Made by a program: the position numbers and the translations under genes | Shown here: piece by piece, positions 1 to 10,380 of the stretch | Position numbering within the stretch: position 1 is the first letter of the stretch | Layout of the letters: the number at the start of each line of letters is the position of its first letter | The notes under the pieces: generated by a model | What the model was told of the DNA's origin: nothing | Seen by the model: the letters and a program-made list of their open reading frames with translations, nothing else | The model's database searches: none | Source of the DNA: Methylobacterium ajmalii | GTDB taxonomy: Bacteria > Pseudomonadota > Alphaproteobacteria > Rhizobiales > Beijerinckiaceae | NCBI RefSeq assembly: GCF_016613415.1 | Contig: NZ_JACWCT010000129.1 | Span: forward strand, 1-50,146 | Length of the DNA stretch: 50,146 bases | Reading direction: 5' to 3'

Positions 1-39
1 GCCGCCTCACGCTGTTTCCTGCCTGTGGCCTGGGCGTCT

Positions 40-103
40 ATCAACCCCAAACGACGAAGCGGGCTTCGAGCCCGCCTCTCGTCCATCAACCCCGAATGAC
101 GAA
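40..103. repeat. Direct repeat flanking a small hairpin
   Basis: Two 19-nt direct copies lie at 40-58 and 85-103 and differ at two positions; the repeat unit is 45 nt. Between them is a perfect 7-bp hairpin at 59-75 with arms GCGGGCT and AGCCCGC and loop TCG. The right copy ends on the A of the first ATG of the truncated binding-protein frame, so the repeat sits exactly at the point where that gene is broken. Confidence 0.7.
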
Positions 104-957
104 TGACCAACTTCTTCTACGGCCCGTCCTACTCGGATGCGCTTCGCGCCATGCTGATGTGGGCCGCCGACGACTGGAAGGCCAAGGGCAAGACCGGCAA
201 GCCGAAATACGTCCACATGGGCGGCAACCACCCCTATCCGAACTCGCCCAAGGAAGCCGGCGAGGCGATGGCGAAGGACCTCGGCTTCGAGGTGCTGCCG
301 GCGATCGTCTTCGCGCTGGCGCCCGGCGACTACACCGCGCAGTGCCTCACCGCCAAGAATGCGGGTGCGAACTACGCCTATCTCGGCAATACCGGCGGCT
401 CGAACATCTCGCTCTTGAAGTCCTGCAAGTCGGTCGGCACCGACATCCAGTTCATGGGCAACGTCTGGGGCATGGACGAGAACGCCGCCAAGGCGGCCGG
501 CGAAGCGGCGAACGGCGTCGTCTTCCCGGTCCGCACCGCCGCGGTGAGCGGCAGCACCGCGCCCGGCATGGCGATGGCGGCCGAGATCTCGAAGGTGTCG
601 GACGCCGCCGGCACCGCCTACCGGCCGGTGCACTACTATACCGGCATCTGCGCCGCCCTCTACATGACCGAAGCCCTGGCCTGGGCCAAGGACAATGGCG
701 GGCTTGCCGGCCCCAACGTCCGCAAGGGCTTCTACCAGAAGAAGGACTGGGTGCCGGCCGGGATGGAGGGCGTCTGCGTCCCCTCGACCTGGTCGCCCAC
801 CGACCATCGCGGGATGATGGAGGTGCACATCTACCGCGCCAAGGTCTCGGGCCCGACCGACGGTGCGCTGCCCGACCTGATCAAGGCCGGCACGATCAAG
901 CTCGAGCCGGTCAAGACCGTGACGCTGCCGCGCAAGAGCGAGTGGCAGGGGTGGTGA
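103..957 (+). pseudogene. 5'-truncated ABC transporter substrate-binding protein (branched-chain amino acid/urea type)
   Basis: The frame encodes 284 residues that match the middle and C-terminal part of periplasmic type I binding proteins of the LivK/Peripla_BP_6 family, which are usually about 400-440 residues. The first residues (MTNFFYGPSYSDALRAML) correspond to an internal segment. No signal peptide or N-terminal lobe is present, an in-frame TGA stands at 97-99, and no Shine-Dalgarno sequence precedes the ATG. The gene therefore looks like a remnant, or a gene broken at the short repeat just upstream. Its partner is the LivF-type ATPase 150 bp downstream. Without a signal peptide the product would not reach the periplasm. 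An assembly error at the repeat is possible. Confidence 0.6.
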
Positions 958-1035
958 GGATCGCCGCTGGCGGGTGATCCGCCCGTAAACCCTCCCCCAA
1001 CCCAAGTCGGGCTTGCCAGATTTGGGCACTTGGAT

Positions 1036-1063
1036 GCGGAACTCGGGCTTGCCCGAGTTCCGC
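1036..1063. terminator. Perfect 13-bp hairpin (terminator or REP-like)
   Basis: Arms GCGGAACTCGGGC (1036-1048) and its exact complement (1051-1063) enclose a TT loop. The hairpin lies between the truncated binding-protein frame and the LivF-type ATPase gene. There is no T-run after it, so it may be a processing or REP-like element rather than a classical terminator. Confidence 0.5.
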
Positions 1064-1109
1064 CGGGGGAGGTTTCGACGTCGCATCTCGCTGAAACGAA
1101 AGCCTTCCG

Positions 1110-1946
<837 letters not shown>

Positions 1947-1954
1947 CGAGGCGT

Positions 1955-1986
1955 CCCCCCGGGTATCGCTCGGCGGCCCCGGGGGG
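1955..1986. terminator. Bidirectional terminator candidate
   Basis: The 9-bp arms CCCCCCGGG (1955-1963) and CCCGGGGGG (1978-1986) are exact complements separated by 14 nt. The hairpin lies between the convergent ends of the LivF-type gene and the CoA lyase gene, where a shared terminator is expected. No T-tract is visible. Confidence 0.55.
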
Positions 1987-2009
1987 CGGGGGAGACGGCG
2001 TGCGCCGCC

Positions 2010-2876
2010 TCACGCCTGCCGCGCCAGCAGCCGTTCCGCCCGGCGCAGGTGCGGCCGGTCGAACATCTCGCCGTCGATCCCGACGACGCCCATGCCGGGC
2101 GCCTGCGCGAAGGCGGCCACGACCTTGCGCGCCTGGGCGAGTGCCGCATCGGTCGGCGTGAAGGCATCGTTGATCACCGCCACTTGCGCCGGATGGATTG
2201 CCATCTTGCCGGTGAACCCGTCGCGCCGGGCGGCGCGGCATTCGCGGGCGAGCCCATCGAGGTCGCGAAACAGGGCGTTGATGGTGTCGATCGCATCGAC
2301 CTCGGCGGCGGCCGCCGCCATCAGGGTCAGGTTGCGGGCAAGCTGGAACGGCCCGGTCCAGGCGCCGTCCTCGCCCCGGTTGGTCTCGGCGCCGAGATCG
2401 GCCGAGAGATCCTCCGCCCCCCAGGTGACGCCGGAGAGCCGCCGGCTCGCCTCCGGCAGGCTCTGGAGCGCGAAGACGGCGCGCGCCGTCTCGGTGGCGA
2501 TCGGCAGGATGCGGGTGGCGCCGTCGGGCAGCCCGTGTTCGGCCTCGTGGACGGCGAGGCGGGCGCCGAGCTGCGCCACGCTCGGGCCGCCCTCGGCCTT
2601 CGGCAGCATGATCCCGTCGGGCGCGTGCGGCATCACCGCGGCGAGGTCGTCCTCGGTGAGCCCGGTATCGAGGGCGTTGACGCGCACGTAGAGCTTCGGC
2701 CGGCCGGCGACCGCCCGCATCCGTGCGAGGAAGCCGGCGGCGACCTCGCGGGCCTTGCCCTTCTCGGGCAACGCGACCGAATCCTCCAGGTCGAGGATCA
2801 GGGCGTCGGCCCCGACCTCCAGGCCCTTCTCCTGCTTGCGGGGCGAATCGCCGGGGACGAACAGCAGAGAGCGCAT
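2010..2876 (-). CDS. HpcH/HpaI (CitE-like) CoA-ester lyase, probable (R)-HMG-CoA / beta-hydroxyacyl-CoA lyase
   Basis: This 288-residue TIM-barrel lyase opens with MRSLLFVPGDSPRK and carries the family's DLEDSV motif at 29-34. A conserved acyl-CoA/Arg region (VRVNALDTG) and a metal-binding Glu in PIATETARAVF follow. The family splits 3-hydroxyacyl-CoA or malyl-CoA esters with Mg2+. Its place at the end of an isovaleryl-CoA dehydrogenase / methylcrotonyl-CoA carboxylase / MaoC operon matches Mycobacterium tuberculosis Rv2498c, reported to cleave (R)-3-hydroxy-3-methylglutaryl-CoA and citramalyl-CoA. The last step of leucine breakdown (to acetyl-CoA and acetoacetate) is therefore the likely role. 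No clear Shine-Dalgarno sequence precedes the start, and a long palindrome separates the gene from maoC. Malyl-CoA lyase is the alternative. Confidence 0.8.
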   Translation of the reverse strand: MRSLLFVPGDSPRKQEKGLEVGADALILDLEDSVALPEKGKAREVAAGFLARMRAVAGRPKLYVRVNALDTGLTEDDLAAVMPHAPDGIMLPKAEGGPSVAQLGARLAVHEAEHGLPDGATRILPIATETARAVFALQSLPEASRRLSGVTWGAEDLSADLGAETNRGEDGAWTGPFQLARNLTLMAAAAAEVDAIDTINALFRDLDGLARECRAARRDGFTGKMAIHPAQVAVINDAFTPTDAALAQARKVVAAFAQAPGMGVVGIDGEMFDRPHLRRAERLLARQA

Positions 2877-2910
2877 GACGAAAAGCCTATTCGATCTCGT
2901 TGACAGGTTT

Positions 2911-3050
2911 TATCCCACCCGCGACCTCATCTTGAGGTGCTGCTGCTTGCAGCAGCCCCGAAGGAGGGCTCCAGCTCGCTCCGAGACTTCTGGAGCCCTC
3001 CTTCGAGGCTCGCTCCGTTCGCACCTCCGGATGAGGTCGCGGGTGGGACG
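2911..3050. repeat. Long nested palindromic intergenic element
   Basis: The outer arms are 18 bp and perfectly complementary (2913-2930 and 3031-3048, TCCCACCCGCGACCTCAT). GAGGTGC (2934-2940) and GCACCTC (3021-3027) pair next, and a 16-bp perfect inner pair follows (2959-2974 with 2990-3005). The side hairpin GCTGC-TT-GCAGC sits at 2942-2953. The outer arm resembles those at 8662-8702 and 15236-15278. The element fills nearly all of the 204-bp gap between the CoA lyase and maoC and could fold in the operon mRNA. Confidence 0.8.
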
Positions 3051-3080
3051 GACAATGGCCGGTGCGAGCCGAACCCGCGC

Positions 3081-3571
3081 TCAGGCCTCCGCGACCGGCC
3101 GCTTGCGCATCATCGCCTGGCGGCGGCATTCCGCCACCAGGATGCCGTCCTGGTTGTAGGCGCGGTGGACGAGGTCGACGATGCCGGCGGTGGGCCGCGA
3201 GCGCGATTCACGCTTGGCGGCGACCTCCGTCGTCACGCTCACGGTGTCGCCCTCGAAGAGCGGGGCGGGAAAGCGCGTCTCGGTCATGCCGAGGTTGCCG
3301 ATGGTGGTGCCGACGGTCGTGTCGTTGACCGAGATGCCGATCATCAGGCCGAGCGTGAACAGCGAGTTCATCAGCGGTTTGCCCCACTCGGTCTCGGTCG
3401 CGCAGAAATGCGCGTCGATGTGGAGCGGCTGCGGGTTCAGCGTCATGTTGGAAAACAGCATGTTGTCCATCTGCGTCACCGTGCGGGTGAGGCGATGGCG
3501 GAGCGTCGCGCCGACCTCGAAATCCTCGAAGTACAGCCCGCCGCGCGGGTGGGTCGAAGCCGGAATCGTGC

Positions 3572-3575
<4 letters not shown>
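3081..3575 (-). CDS. MaoC-family hydratase (probable 3-methylglutaconyl-CoA / itaconyl-CoA hydratase)
   Basis: This is a 164-residue hot-dog-fold protein. The hydratase motif region NPQPLHIDAHFC (about residues 46-57) carries the His/Asp pair that activates water in MaoC enzymes. It starts with GTG at 3575, overlapping the stop of the biotin-carboxylase gene as GTGA, so the two are translationally coupled. In the equivalent mycobacterial operon the MaoC protein (Rv2499c) hydrates the unsaturated CoA ester to the (R)-isomer that the CitE-type lyase cleaves. Here it occupies the slot that LiuC (enoyl-CoA hydratase superfamily) fills in classical liu operons. The family and context are firm; the exact substrate is inference. 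Confidence 0.82.
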
Positions 3576-5518
<1,943 letters not shown>

Positions 5519-5525
5519 GCTGTCC

Positions 5526-7133
5526 TCACATCCGGAACAGGCCGAACCGGGTCTCCGGCACCGGCGCGTTGAGGCAGGCCGAGAGCGACAGGCCGAGCAC
5601 CCGGCGCGTCTCCTCGGGCAGGATGATGCCGTCGTCCCACAGCCGCGCCGTGGCGTAGTAGGGCGAGCCCTCCTCCTCGAATCCGGCGCGGATCGGCGCC
5701 TTGAACGCCTCCTCCTCCTCCGGGCTCCAGGCGCCGCCCCCGGCCTCGATGTTGTCGCGGCGGACGGTGGCGAGCACGCTCGCCGCCTGCTCGGCGCCCA
5801 TCACCGAGATGCGCGAGTTCGGCCAGGCGAACAGGAAGCGGGGCGAGTAGGCCCGGCCGCACATGCCGTAATTGCCGGCCCCGTACGAGCCGCCGACGAT
5901 CACGGTGAGCTTCGGCACCGCGGCGGTGGCGACCGCCGTGACGAGCTTCGCCCCGTTCTTGGCGATGCCGCCGGCCTCGACCTCGCGCCCGACCATGAAG
6001 CCGGAAATGTTCTGGAGGAAGACCAGCGGGATGCGGCGCTGGCAGCACAGCTCGATGAAGTGCGCGCCCTTCAGCGCGCTCTCCGAGTACAGGATGCCGT
6101 TATTGGCCAGGATCCCGACCGGCATGCCGTGCAGCCGGGCGAACCCCGTGACCAGCGTGGTGCCGTAGAGCCGCTTGAACTCGTCGAATTCCGAGCCGTC
6201 GACGAGGCGGGCGATGAGTTCGCGGGCATCGTACTGCTTGCGCAGGTCCGTGGGCACCAGGGCGTCGAGGTCGCCCGCCCCGTAGGCCGGCTCGACCGAG
6301 GCCGCGATGTCGAGGTCGGGCCGCTTGACGGTGTTGAGCCCCCCGACGATGCGGCGCAGGATCGCGAGCGCGTGGGCGTCGTCGGTGGCGTAATGGTCGG
6401 CGACGCCCGACAGCCGCGCGTGCACGTCGGCGCCGCCGAGGTCTTCCGCGCTCACCACCTCGCCGGTCGCGGCCTTCACGAGCGGCGGACCGCCGAGGAA
6501 GATCGTGCCCTGGCGGCGCACGATCACGCTCTCGTCCGACATCGCCGGCACGTAGGCGCCGCCGGCCGTGCACGACCCCATCACGCAGGCGATCTGCGGG
6601 ATGCCGGCGGCCGACATCTGCGCCTGGTTGTAGAAGATCCGGCCGAAATGCTCGCGGTCGGGAAAGACCTCGGTCTGCTGCGGCAGGTTGGCGCCGCCGG
6701 AATCGACGAGGTAGAGGCAGGGCAGCCGGTTCTGGAGCGCGATCTCCTGCGCCCGCAGGTGCTTCTTGACCGTCAGCGGGTAGTAGGTGCCGCCCTTGAT
6801 GGTGGCGTCGTTGCAGACCACCATTACCTCGCGGCCCGCCACCCGGCCGATGCCGGTGATGATTCCGGCGGCGTGGATGTCGTCGCCGTACATCCCGTTC
6901 GCGGCGAGCCCCCCGAGTTCCAGGAACGGCGAGCCCGGATCGAGCAGGCGCAGGACCCGGTCGCGGGGCAGGAGCTTGCCGCGGGCGACGTGGCGCTCGC
7001 GGGCCCGCGCCGGCCCGCCCGCCGCGGCCTTGGCCCGGTGGCTCTTGAGGGCGGAGCGCAACTCGCTCCAGGCCGCGCGGTTCTGCTCCGCCGCCCCGGA
7101 GGTGAGGTCGGCGCTGGTGGGGATGACCGGCAT
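5526..7133 (-). CDS. mccB: Methylcrotonyl-CoA carboxylase beta subunit (carboxyltransferase)
   Basis: This is a 535-residue carboxyltransferase. Characteristic MCC-beta segments include LYLVDSGGANLPQQ, CVMGSCTAGGAYVPAMSDE, FLGGPPLVKAATGE and FLQNISGFMVGREVE; the two crotonase-like halves carry the oxyanion-hole glycines. It transfers CO2 from biotin to the gamma carbon of 3-methylcrotonyl-CoA, giving 3-methylglutaconyl-CoA. It lies between ivd (11-bp gap) and mccA (7-bp gap) in one leftward operon. The length is normal for the family and no key residue looks altered. Confidence 0.92.
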   Translation of the reverse strand: MPVIPTSADLTSGAAEQNRAAWSELRSALKSHRAKAAAGGPARARERHVARGKLLPRDRVLRLLDPGSPFLELGGLAANGMYGDDIHAAGIITGIGRVAGREVMVVCNDATIKGGTYYPLTVKKHLRAQEIALQNRLPCLYLVDSGGANLPQQTEVFPDREHFGRIFYNQAQMSAAGIPQIACVMGSCTAGGAYVPAMSDESVIVRRQGTIFLGGPPLVKAATGEVVSAEDLGGADVHARLSGVADHYATDDAHALAILRRIVGGLNTVKRPDLDIAASVEPAYGAGDLDALVPTDLRKQYDARELIARLVDGSEFDEFKRLYGTTLVTGFARLHGMPVGILANNGILYSESALKGAHFIELCCQRRIPLVFLQNISGFMVGREVEAGGIAKNGAKLVTAVATAAVPKLTVIVGGSYGAGNYGMCGRAYSPRFLFAWPNSRISVMGAEQAASVLATVRRDNIEAGGGAWSPEEEEAFKAPIRAGFEEEGSPYYATARLWDDGIILPEETRRVLGLSLSACLNAPVPETRFGLFRM

Positions 7134-7144
7134 CGGCTCGAACC

Positions 7145-8317
7145 TCAGGCGGACTTATTGAAGAGCTCGCGGCCGATCAGCATCCGGCGGATCTCGCTGG
7201 TACCGGCGCCGATCTCGTAGAGCTTGGCGTCACGCAGGAGCCGCCCGGTCGGGTAGTCGTTGATGTAGCCGTTGCCGCCGAGCAACTGGATCGCGTCGAG
7301 GGCGCATTGCGTCGCCCGCTCGGCGGCGTAGAGGATCGCGCCGGCCGCGTCCTCCCGGGTGGTCTCGCCGCGGTCGCAGGCCTGGGCCACCGCGTAGACG
7401 TAGGCCTTGGCGGCGTTGGTCGAGACGTACATGTCGGCGAGCTTGCCCTGGACGAGCTGGAACTCGCCGATCGCCTGGCCGAACTGCTTGCGCTCGTGGA
7501 CGTAAGGGATGACCACGTCGAGGCAGGCCTGCATGATGCCGAGCGGCCCCGCCGCCAGCACCGCCCGCTCGTAGTCGAGGCCCGACATCAGCACGTTGAC
7601 GCCGCGTCCGACCTGTCCGAGCACGTTCTCCTCCGGGACCTCGCACTCCTCGAAGACCAGCTCGCAGGTGTCCGAGCCGCGCATGCCGAGCTTGTCGAGC
7701 TTCTGGGCGGTGGAAAATCCCTTCATGCCCTTCTCGACCAGGAAGGCGGTGATGCCGCGGGGGCCCGCCGCCGGGTCGGTCTTGGCGTAGACCACCAGGG
7801 TCTCGGCGATGGGACCGTTGGTGATCCACATCTTGGAGCCGGTCAGCACGTAGCGGTCGCCCCGCTTCTCGGCGCGGGTGCGCATCGACACCACGTCCGA
7901 ACCGGCCCCCGGCTCGGACATCGCGAGCGCGCCGACATGCTCGCCGGAGATGAGCTTGGGCAGGTATTTCCGCTTCTGCGCGTCCGAGCCGTTGCGGGTG
8001 ATCTGGTTGACGCACAGGTTGGAGTGCGCGCCGTACGACAGGCCGACCGAGGCGGAGGCCCGCGACACCTCCTCCATCGCCACACAATGGGCGAGATAGC
8101 CGAGGCCCAGGCCCCCATACTCCTCCTCGACCGTGATGCCGTGGAGGCCGAGCGCCCCCATCTCGGGCCAGAGGTCGCGCGGGAAGGTGTTGGTGCGGTC
8201 GATCTCCTCGGCCCGCGGCGCGATCTTCTCCTGCGCGAAGCTGCGCACGCTGTCGCGGATCGCCTCGGCGGTCTCGCCCAGGCCGAAATTGAACTCACGC
8301 GCGGCGTTCGGGATCAT
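7145..8317 (-). CDS. ivd: Isovaleryl-CoA dehydrogenase
   Basis: This 390-residue acyl-CoA dehydrogenase has the IVD-typical segment SYGAHSNLCVNQI at 94-106. The FAD-contacting AMSEPGAGSDV (132-142) and WITNG follow. The catalytic base is E250 in GLDYERAVLAAGP, the position that distinguishes isovaleryl-CoA dehydrogenases from straight-chain enzymes, whose Glu lies near the C-terminus. It oxidises isovaleryl-CoA to 3-methylcrotonyl-CoA and passes electrons to ETF. It is the first gene of the leucine operon. The start is fixed by a strong GGGAGGAGG (revcomp of 8323-8331) and a promoter just upstream. Synonyms are liuA and fadE19. Confidence 0.93.
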   Translation of the reverse strand: MIPNAAREFNFGLGETAEAIRDSVRSFAQEKIAPRAEEIDRTNTFPRDLWPEMGALGLHGITVEEEYGGLGLGYLAHCVAMEEVSRASASVGLSYGAHSNLCVNQITRNGSDAQKRKYLPKLISGEHVGALAMSEPGAGSDVVSMRTRAEKRGDRYVLTGSKMWITNGPIAETLVVYAKTDPAAGPRGITAFLVEKGMKGFSTAQKLDKLGMRGSDTCELVFEECEVPEENVLGQVGRGVNVLMSGLDYERAVLAAGPLGIMQACLDVVIPYVHERKQFGQAIGEFQLVQGKLADMYVSTNAAKAYVYAVAQACDRGETTREDAAGAILYAAERATQCALDAIQLLGGNGYINDYPTGRLLRDAKLYEIGAGTSEIRRMLIGRELFNKSA

Positions 8318-8341
8318 CGGCGCCTCCTCCCATTTTCTCCA

Positions 8342-8370
8342 TTCATACGAACGATCGTTTTTTAAGACAA
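8342..8370 (-). promoter_or_regulatory. ivd operon promoter with palindromic operator in the spacer
   Basis: On the minus strand a TTGTCT -35 (8365-8370) is followed by a 17-bp spacer and a TATGAA -10 (8342-8347). The spacer holds the perfect palindrome AACGATCGTT (8350-8359). This is the usual position for a repressor that blocks RNA polymerase; TetR-family regulators of acyl-CoA operons often bind similar GAACG-N2-CGTT-like sites. The leader would be about 18 nt, leaving just the strong ribosome site. No regulator gene is nearby. Confidence 0.6.
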
Positions 8371-8464
8371 GCGGGGAGAGAGCGAAGGACGGACGTGAGA
8401 CGGATGGTCCGGCACAGCGCCCGACCCGTCGGGCGAGCCAGGGTCGAGCGCTCCCAAACTCACA

Positions 8465-8605
8465 GGGTCATCCCGGTGCCGCGAGGCGGGATCCGGGATC
8501 CATATCCATCAATCATGCCGGAAGATGTGGAGCGGCCTTCGCCGGCTTCTCAAGCCTCGGCGGATATGGATCCCGGGCGCCCGCCTTCGGCGAGCCCCGG
8601 GACCA
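8465..8605. repeat. Imperfect palindromic intergenic element
   Basis: The 13-bp arms GGGATCCATATCC (8495-8507) and GGATATGGATCCC (8562-8574) are exact complements. Short outer arms TCCCGG (8471-8476) and CCGGGA (8597-8602) extend the fold. It lies in the 456-bp gene-free stretch between ivd and ruvC and encodes nothing recognisable. It looks like a REP/BIME-type dispersed element of this genome. Confidence 0.6.
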
Positions 8606-8661
8606 CCTGGAGGATTTCGGAACCTGTTTGACTTGCGGCGATATGATCGCAAGGGGATTTT

Positions 8662-8702
8662 CTATCCTACCCTCCACCTCAGGATGAGGTTGCTGATGGG
8701 AT
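8662..8702. repeat. Short palindromic element, same family as 2911-3050
   Basis: The left arm TATCCTACCCTCCACCTCA and the right arm TGAGGTTGCTGATGGGATA pair imperfectly across a GGA centre. The TATCC(C/T)ACCC...ACCTCA arm resembles those at 2911 and 15236, suggesting a dispersed family. It follows the palindrome at 8465-8605 and precedes the end of ruvC. The remainder of 8371-8773 holds nothing else that I can support. Confidence 0.5.
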
Positions 8703-8773
8703 AGAGTATATCTATCGGTCGATCAGGCTCTCAGAAAATCGGCACGACACCGAAGTCCGGTGTTCGTGATCGC

Positions 8774-9331
8774 TTACCCCCGCGCCACCGCCCGGGCGAT
8801 CCGGCCGGCGCCCGGCCCCGCCGCCGCGGCGTGCGTTGCCGCCCTGGCCCGCGACGCACGGTGGCTCGCATGGGTGATCGCGATGGCGAGCGCGTCCGCC
8901 GCGTCCGCCGTGTCGGCGGTGGCCTTGGGCAGGAGGAAGCGCACCATCGCGCCGACCTGGTCCTTCTCGGCGTGGCCGGCGCCGACCACGGTCTTCTTGA
9001 CGAGGTTGGCGGCGTATTCGGCCACCGGCAGGCCGGCGAGGGCCGGCACCAGCAGGGCGACGGCGCGGGCGTGGCCGAGCTTCAGGGTCGCCTGCGCGTC
9101 CTTGTTGACGAAGGTTTCTTCCACGGCGGCCTCGTCGGGGAGCATCGTGGCGACGACCTTGGTCAGGCCCTCGTGCAGGCTGCACAGGCGGGTGGCGAGG
9201 TCGTCGTCGCCGTTCGACGTCACGGTGCCGCTCGCCACGAAGGCGAGGCGGGTGCCCGTCACGGTGATCAGGCCCCAGCCGGTGCGGCGCAGGCCCGGAT
9301 CGATGCCCAGGATGCGGATCGGTTCGCTCAT
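8774..9331 (-). CDS. ruvC: Crossover junction endodeoxyribonuclease RuvC
   Basis: This is a 185-residue RNase H-fold Holliday-junction resolvase. The catalytic acidic residues are visible: D11 in LGIDPG, E71 in AAVEETFVN, and D143 and D146 in TADAADALAIAITH. It cuts four-way junctions as a dimer in recombination repair, normally with RuvAB. No ruvA or ruvB flanks it here: palindromic spacer lies downstream and a divergent transporter upstream. A basic, Ala-rich C-terminal tail of about 30 residues follows the last catalytic residues. Confidence 0.95.
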   Translation of the reverse strand: MSEPIRILGIDPGLRRTGWGLITVTGTRLAFVASGTVTSNGDDDLATRLCSLHEGLTKVVATMLPDEAAVEETFVNKDAQATLKLGHARAVALLVPALAGLPVAEYAANLVKKTVVGAGHAEKDQVGAMVRFLLPKATADTADAADALAIAITHASHRASRARAATHAAAAGPGAGRIARAVARG

Positions 9332-9525
9332 CGCCGCTCAGGTGTCCTTGCCGTGGATGCGGGCGGCGCCCGCATCATGCCGAAAAACCGTCCCGGCGCG
9401 AAGAGCGCCGGTCTCTAGCCGGGAAAACGCTGCACCGCCAGCACGGGACGTTCCGTGAACATGCCTGAAGCACCCTTGCGCCCGAGACCTTGACGAATCG
9501 TAGCCGTGGGGTGCGTGGTGACCTT

Positions 9526-10281
9526 ATGTCACTCGATCCCGCCGCCCTCCTGCCGCTCGACGCCCGGGCCGCCACCCTGTTCCTCGCCGCGCTCGTCGGC
9601 GGGCTGGTGCGCGGCTTCACCGGCTTCGGCTTCGCGATGGTGTTCGTGCCGGTGGCCGCGGCGGCGGTCGGGCCGGCGGCGGCGGTGGGGCTGATCTGGG
9701 TGGTCGACGCGCCGTTCTCGCTGTGGTTCGGCGCCCGCTCCGCGCCGCGGGCGGTCTGGCGCGAGGTGGTGCCGCTGCTCATCGGCTCCACCCTCCTGCT
9801 GCCGGTCGGTGTCCAGCTCCTCACCCATCTCGATCCGGCGCTGACCCGCTGGATCACCGCTTGCGCCATCCTGCTGGCGCTCGCCGCGCTCGTCTCGGGT
9901 TGGCGCTACAAGGGGGAACCGTCGCTGCCGCTCTCGCTCGCGACGGGGGGCGCCTCGGGACTGGCGAGCGGCTTTGCCGCGCTCGGCGGCATGCCGCTCG
10001 CCGTGTTCTGGCTCGCCAGCCAGCGCGCCTCGGCGCGTCAGGTGCGCGACAACCTGATGGCCTATTTCGGCCTCTCGACCCTGGTCTCCGGCGTCGTCTT
10101 CACGGCCACCGGCGTCCTCACCGGCCCCCGCTTCGCGGAGGCGGTGCCGCTGCTCCTGCCCTACGGGGTCGGCCTCTGGATCGGCTCGCACGGCTTTCGC
10201 CATGCCTCCGACCGGACGTTCCGGGTGATCGCCTACGCGGTGATCCTGGTGGCGGTGTGCCTGGCGTTGCCGCTGCGCTAG
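9526..10281 (+). CDS. TauE/SafE (TSUP) family membrane transporter
   Basis: This 251-residue membrane protein has about eight hydrophobic segments and the duplicated family pattern (LVRGFTGFGFAMVFVPV near the N-terminus and LASGFAALGGMPLAVF midway). TSUP proteins are thought to export or take up small sulfur- or carbon-containing organic anions such as sulfite or sulfoacetate. The ATG at 9526 is preferred over an upstream in-frame TTG at 9490 because the transmembrane region begins just after it. It diverges from ruvC with about 194 bp between the genes. The substrate is unknown. Confidence 0.8.
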   Translation: MSLDPAALLPLDARAATLFLAALVGGLVRGFTGFGFAMVFVPVAAAAVGPAAAVGLIWVVDAPFSLWFGARSAPRAVWREVVPLLIGSTLLLPVGVQLLTHLDPALTRWITACAILLALAALVSGWRYKGEPSLPLSLATGGASGLASGFAALGGMPLAVFWLASQRASARQVRDNLMAYFGLSTLVSGVVFTATGVLTGPRFAEAVPLLLPYGVGLWIGSHGFRHASDRTFRVIAYAVILVAVCLALPLR

Positions 10282-10285
10282 ACCA

Positions 10286-10380
10286 CTTCACGATCGCATT
10301 GCGATCGTGAAGCTCTCTAAGTCATTGTTTTGTCGCATTTTTTTGCGACGAACCGGTTTCCGCTTCGTCGGAAAATGCGC
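10286..10380. repeat. RIME/RPE-like rhizobial palindromic element
   Basis: A perfect 13-bp hairpin with a 1-nt loop spans 10286-10312 (CTTCACGATCGCA and complement). A second hairpin, GTCGCA-T6-TGCGAC, covers 10332-10349. The segment CGAACCGGTTTCCGCTTCG, flanked by GCATTTT and AAAATGC, resembles the Rhizobium intergenic mosaic/palindromic elements known from Rhizobiales. It fills the whole gap between the convergent TSUP and DUF1989 genes and abuts the stop codon of the latter, so it may double as a bidirectional terminator. Confidence 0.7.

Noticed and set aside
7..1086. Minus-strand frame over the truncated binding protein
   Set aside because: Antisense to coding sequence with strong homology; the frame shows no family motif.
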